Assembly: GCA_002325245.1 (NCBI GenBank)
Contig: DCRR01000013.1
Coordinates: forward strand, 110,852 to 132,323
Length of the DNA stretch: 21,472 bases
Source: Microbacteriaceae bacterium UBA1487
GTDB lineage: Bacteria > Actinomycetota > Actinomycetes > Actinomycetales > Microbacteriaceae
Reading direction: 5' to 3'
Made by a program: the position numbers and the translations under genes. Every line of letters begins with the position of its first letter. Position 1 is the stretch's first letter. Shown here piece by piece: positions 21,472-21,472 of this stretch. Below the pieces are notes generated by a model. It was not told where the DNA came from. It searched no databases and saw nothing but the letters and a program-made list of their open reading frames with translations.

Positions 21472-21472
21472 A

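Noticed and set aside
1..21472. CRISPR arrays, insertion sequences, transposases, integrases
   Set aside because: No regularly spaced repeats, transposase or integrase motifs were seen on either strand.

Overview
The window is a high-GC chromosomal segment with the gene content and order of an actinobacterium, most likely of the family Microbacteriaceae. Pointers are GTG starts, GTGA/ATGA gene overlaps, a glnR-ppk1-mutT1-pstSCAB order, and several promoters that appear to give leaderless mRNAs. The taxonomic call is inference from gene families and sequence style; no database was searched. Layout, left to right. (1) 1-984: the start of phosphoglycerate mutase (gpmA, minus) lies divergent from a class I methyltransferase. 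(2) 986-4244, minus strand: a tightly packed five-gene operon encodes a 94-aa membrane protein, a 35-aa membrane micropeptide, a nitrobindin-like haem protein, the folate-binding protein YgfZ and an FUSC-type membrane protein. Its first gene looks leaderless. (3) 4297-12296, plus strand: the phosphate block holds a GlnR-type regulator, polyphosphate kinase 1, a Nudix/histidine-phosphatase fusion (MutT1 type), and the complete high-affinity phosphate transporter pstS-pstC-pstA-pstB. A clear PHO-box direct repeat (two GTTCACC units 11 bp apart) precedes pstS, and a weaker 11-bp-spaced pair precedes ppk1. A hairpin separates pstS from pstC, and a long inverted repeat closes the block. (4) 12427-14604, minus strand: a conserved actinobacterial protein of unknown function, then a two-gene exported lipoprotein operon (YHYH protein plus DUF305 protein). 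(5) 14730-14802: tRNA-Lys(TTT). (6) 14803-17255: an AT-richer accessory patch directly after the tRNA gene, with a TIR-like (predicted NADase) protein and an EcsC-family protein. This is the best candidate for an undescribed, possibly defensive, module. (7) 17250-20072: a medium-chain quinone-oxidoreductase-like gene is divergent from a DUF6326 membrane gene, with a 21-bp imperfect palindrome between them; a PadR regulator and its HAAS-domain membrane partner follow. (8) 20122-21438, minus strand: an FAD/NAD(P)-dependent monooxygenase resembling ArsO, with a cysteine-rich C-terminus and an operator-like inverted repeat upstream. How the genes work together: the central block imports phosphate (PstSCAB), stores it as polyphosphate (PPK1) and cleans up nucleotides and related phosphate compounds (MutT1), under probable PhoP control through the PHO boxes. 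At least five transcription starts share one architecture: a TANNNT -10 box exactly 6 nt before an ATG or GTG, which puts transcription start on the start codon.
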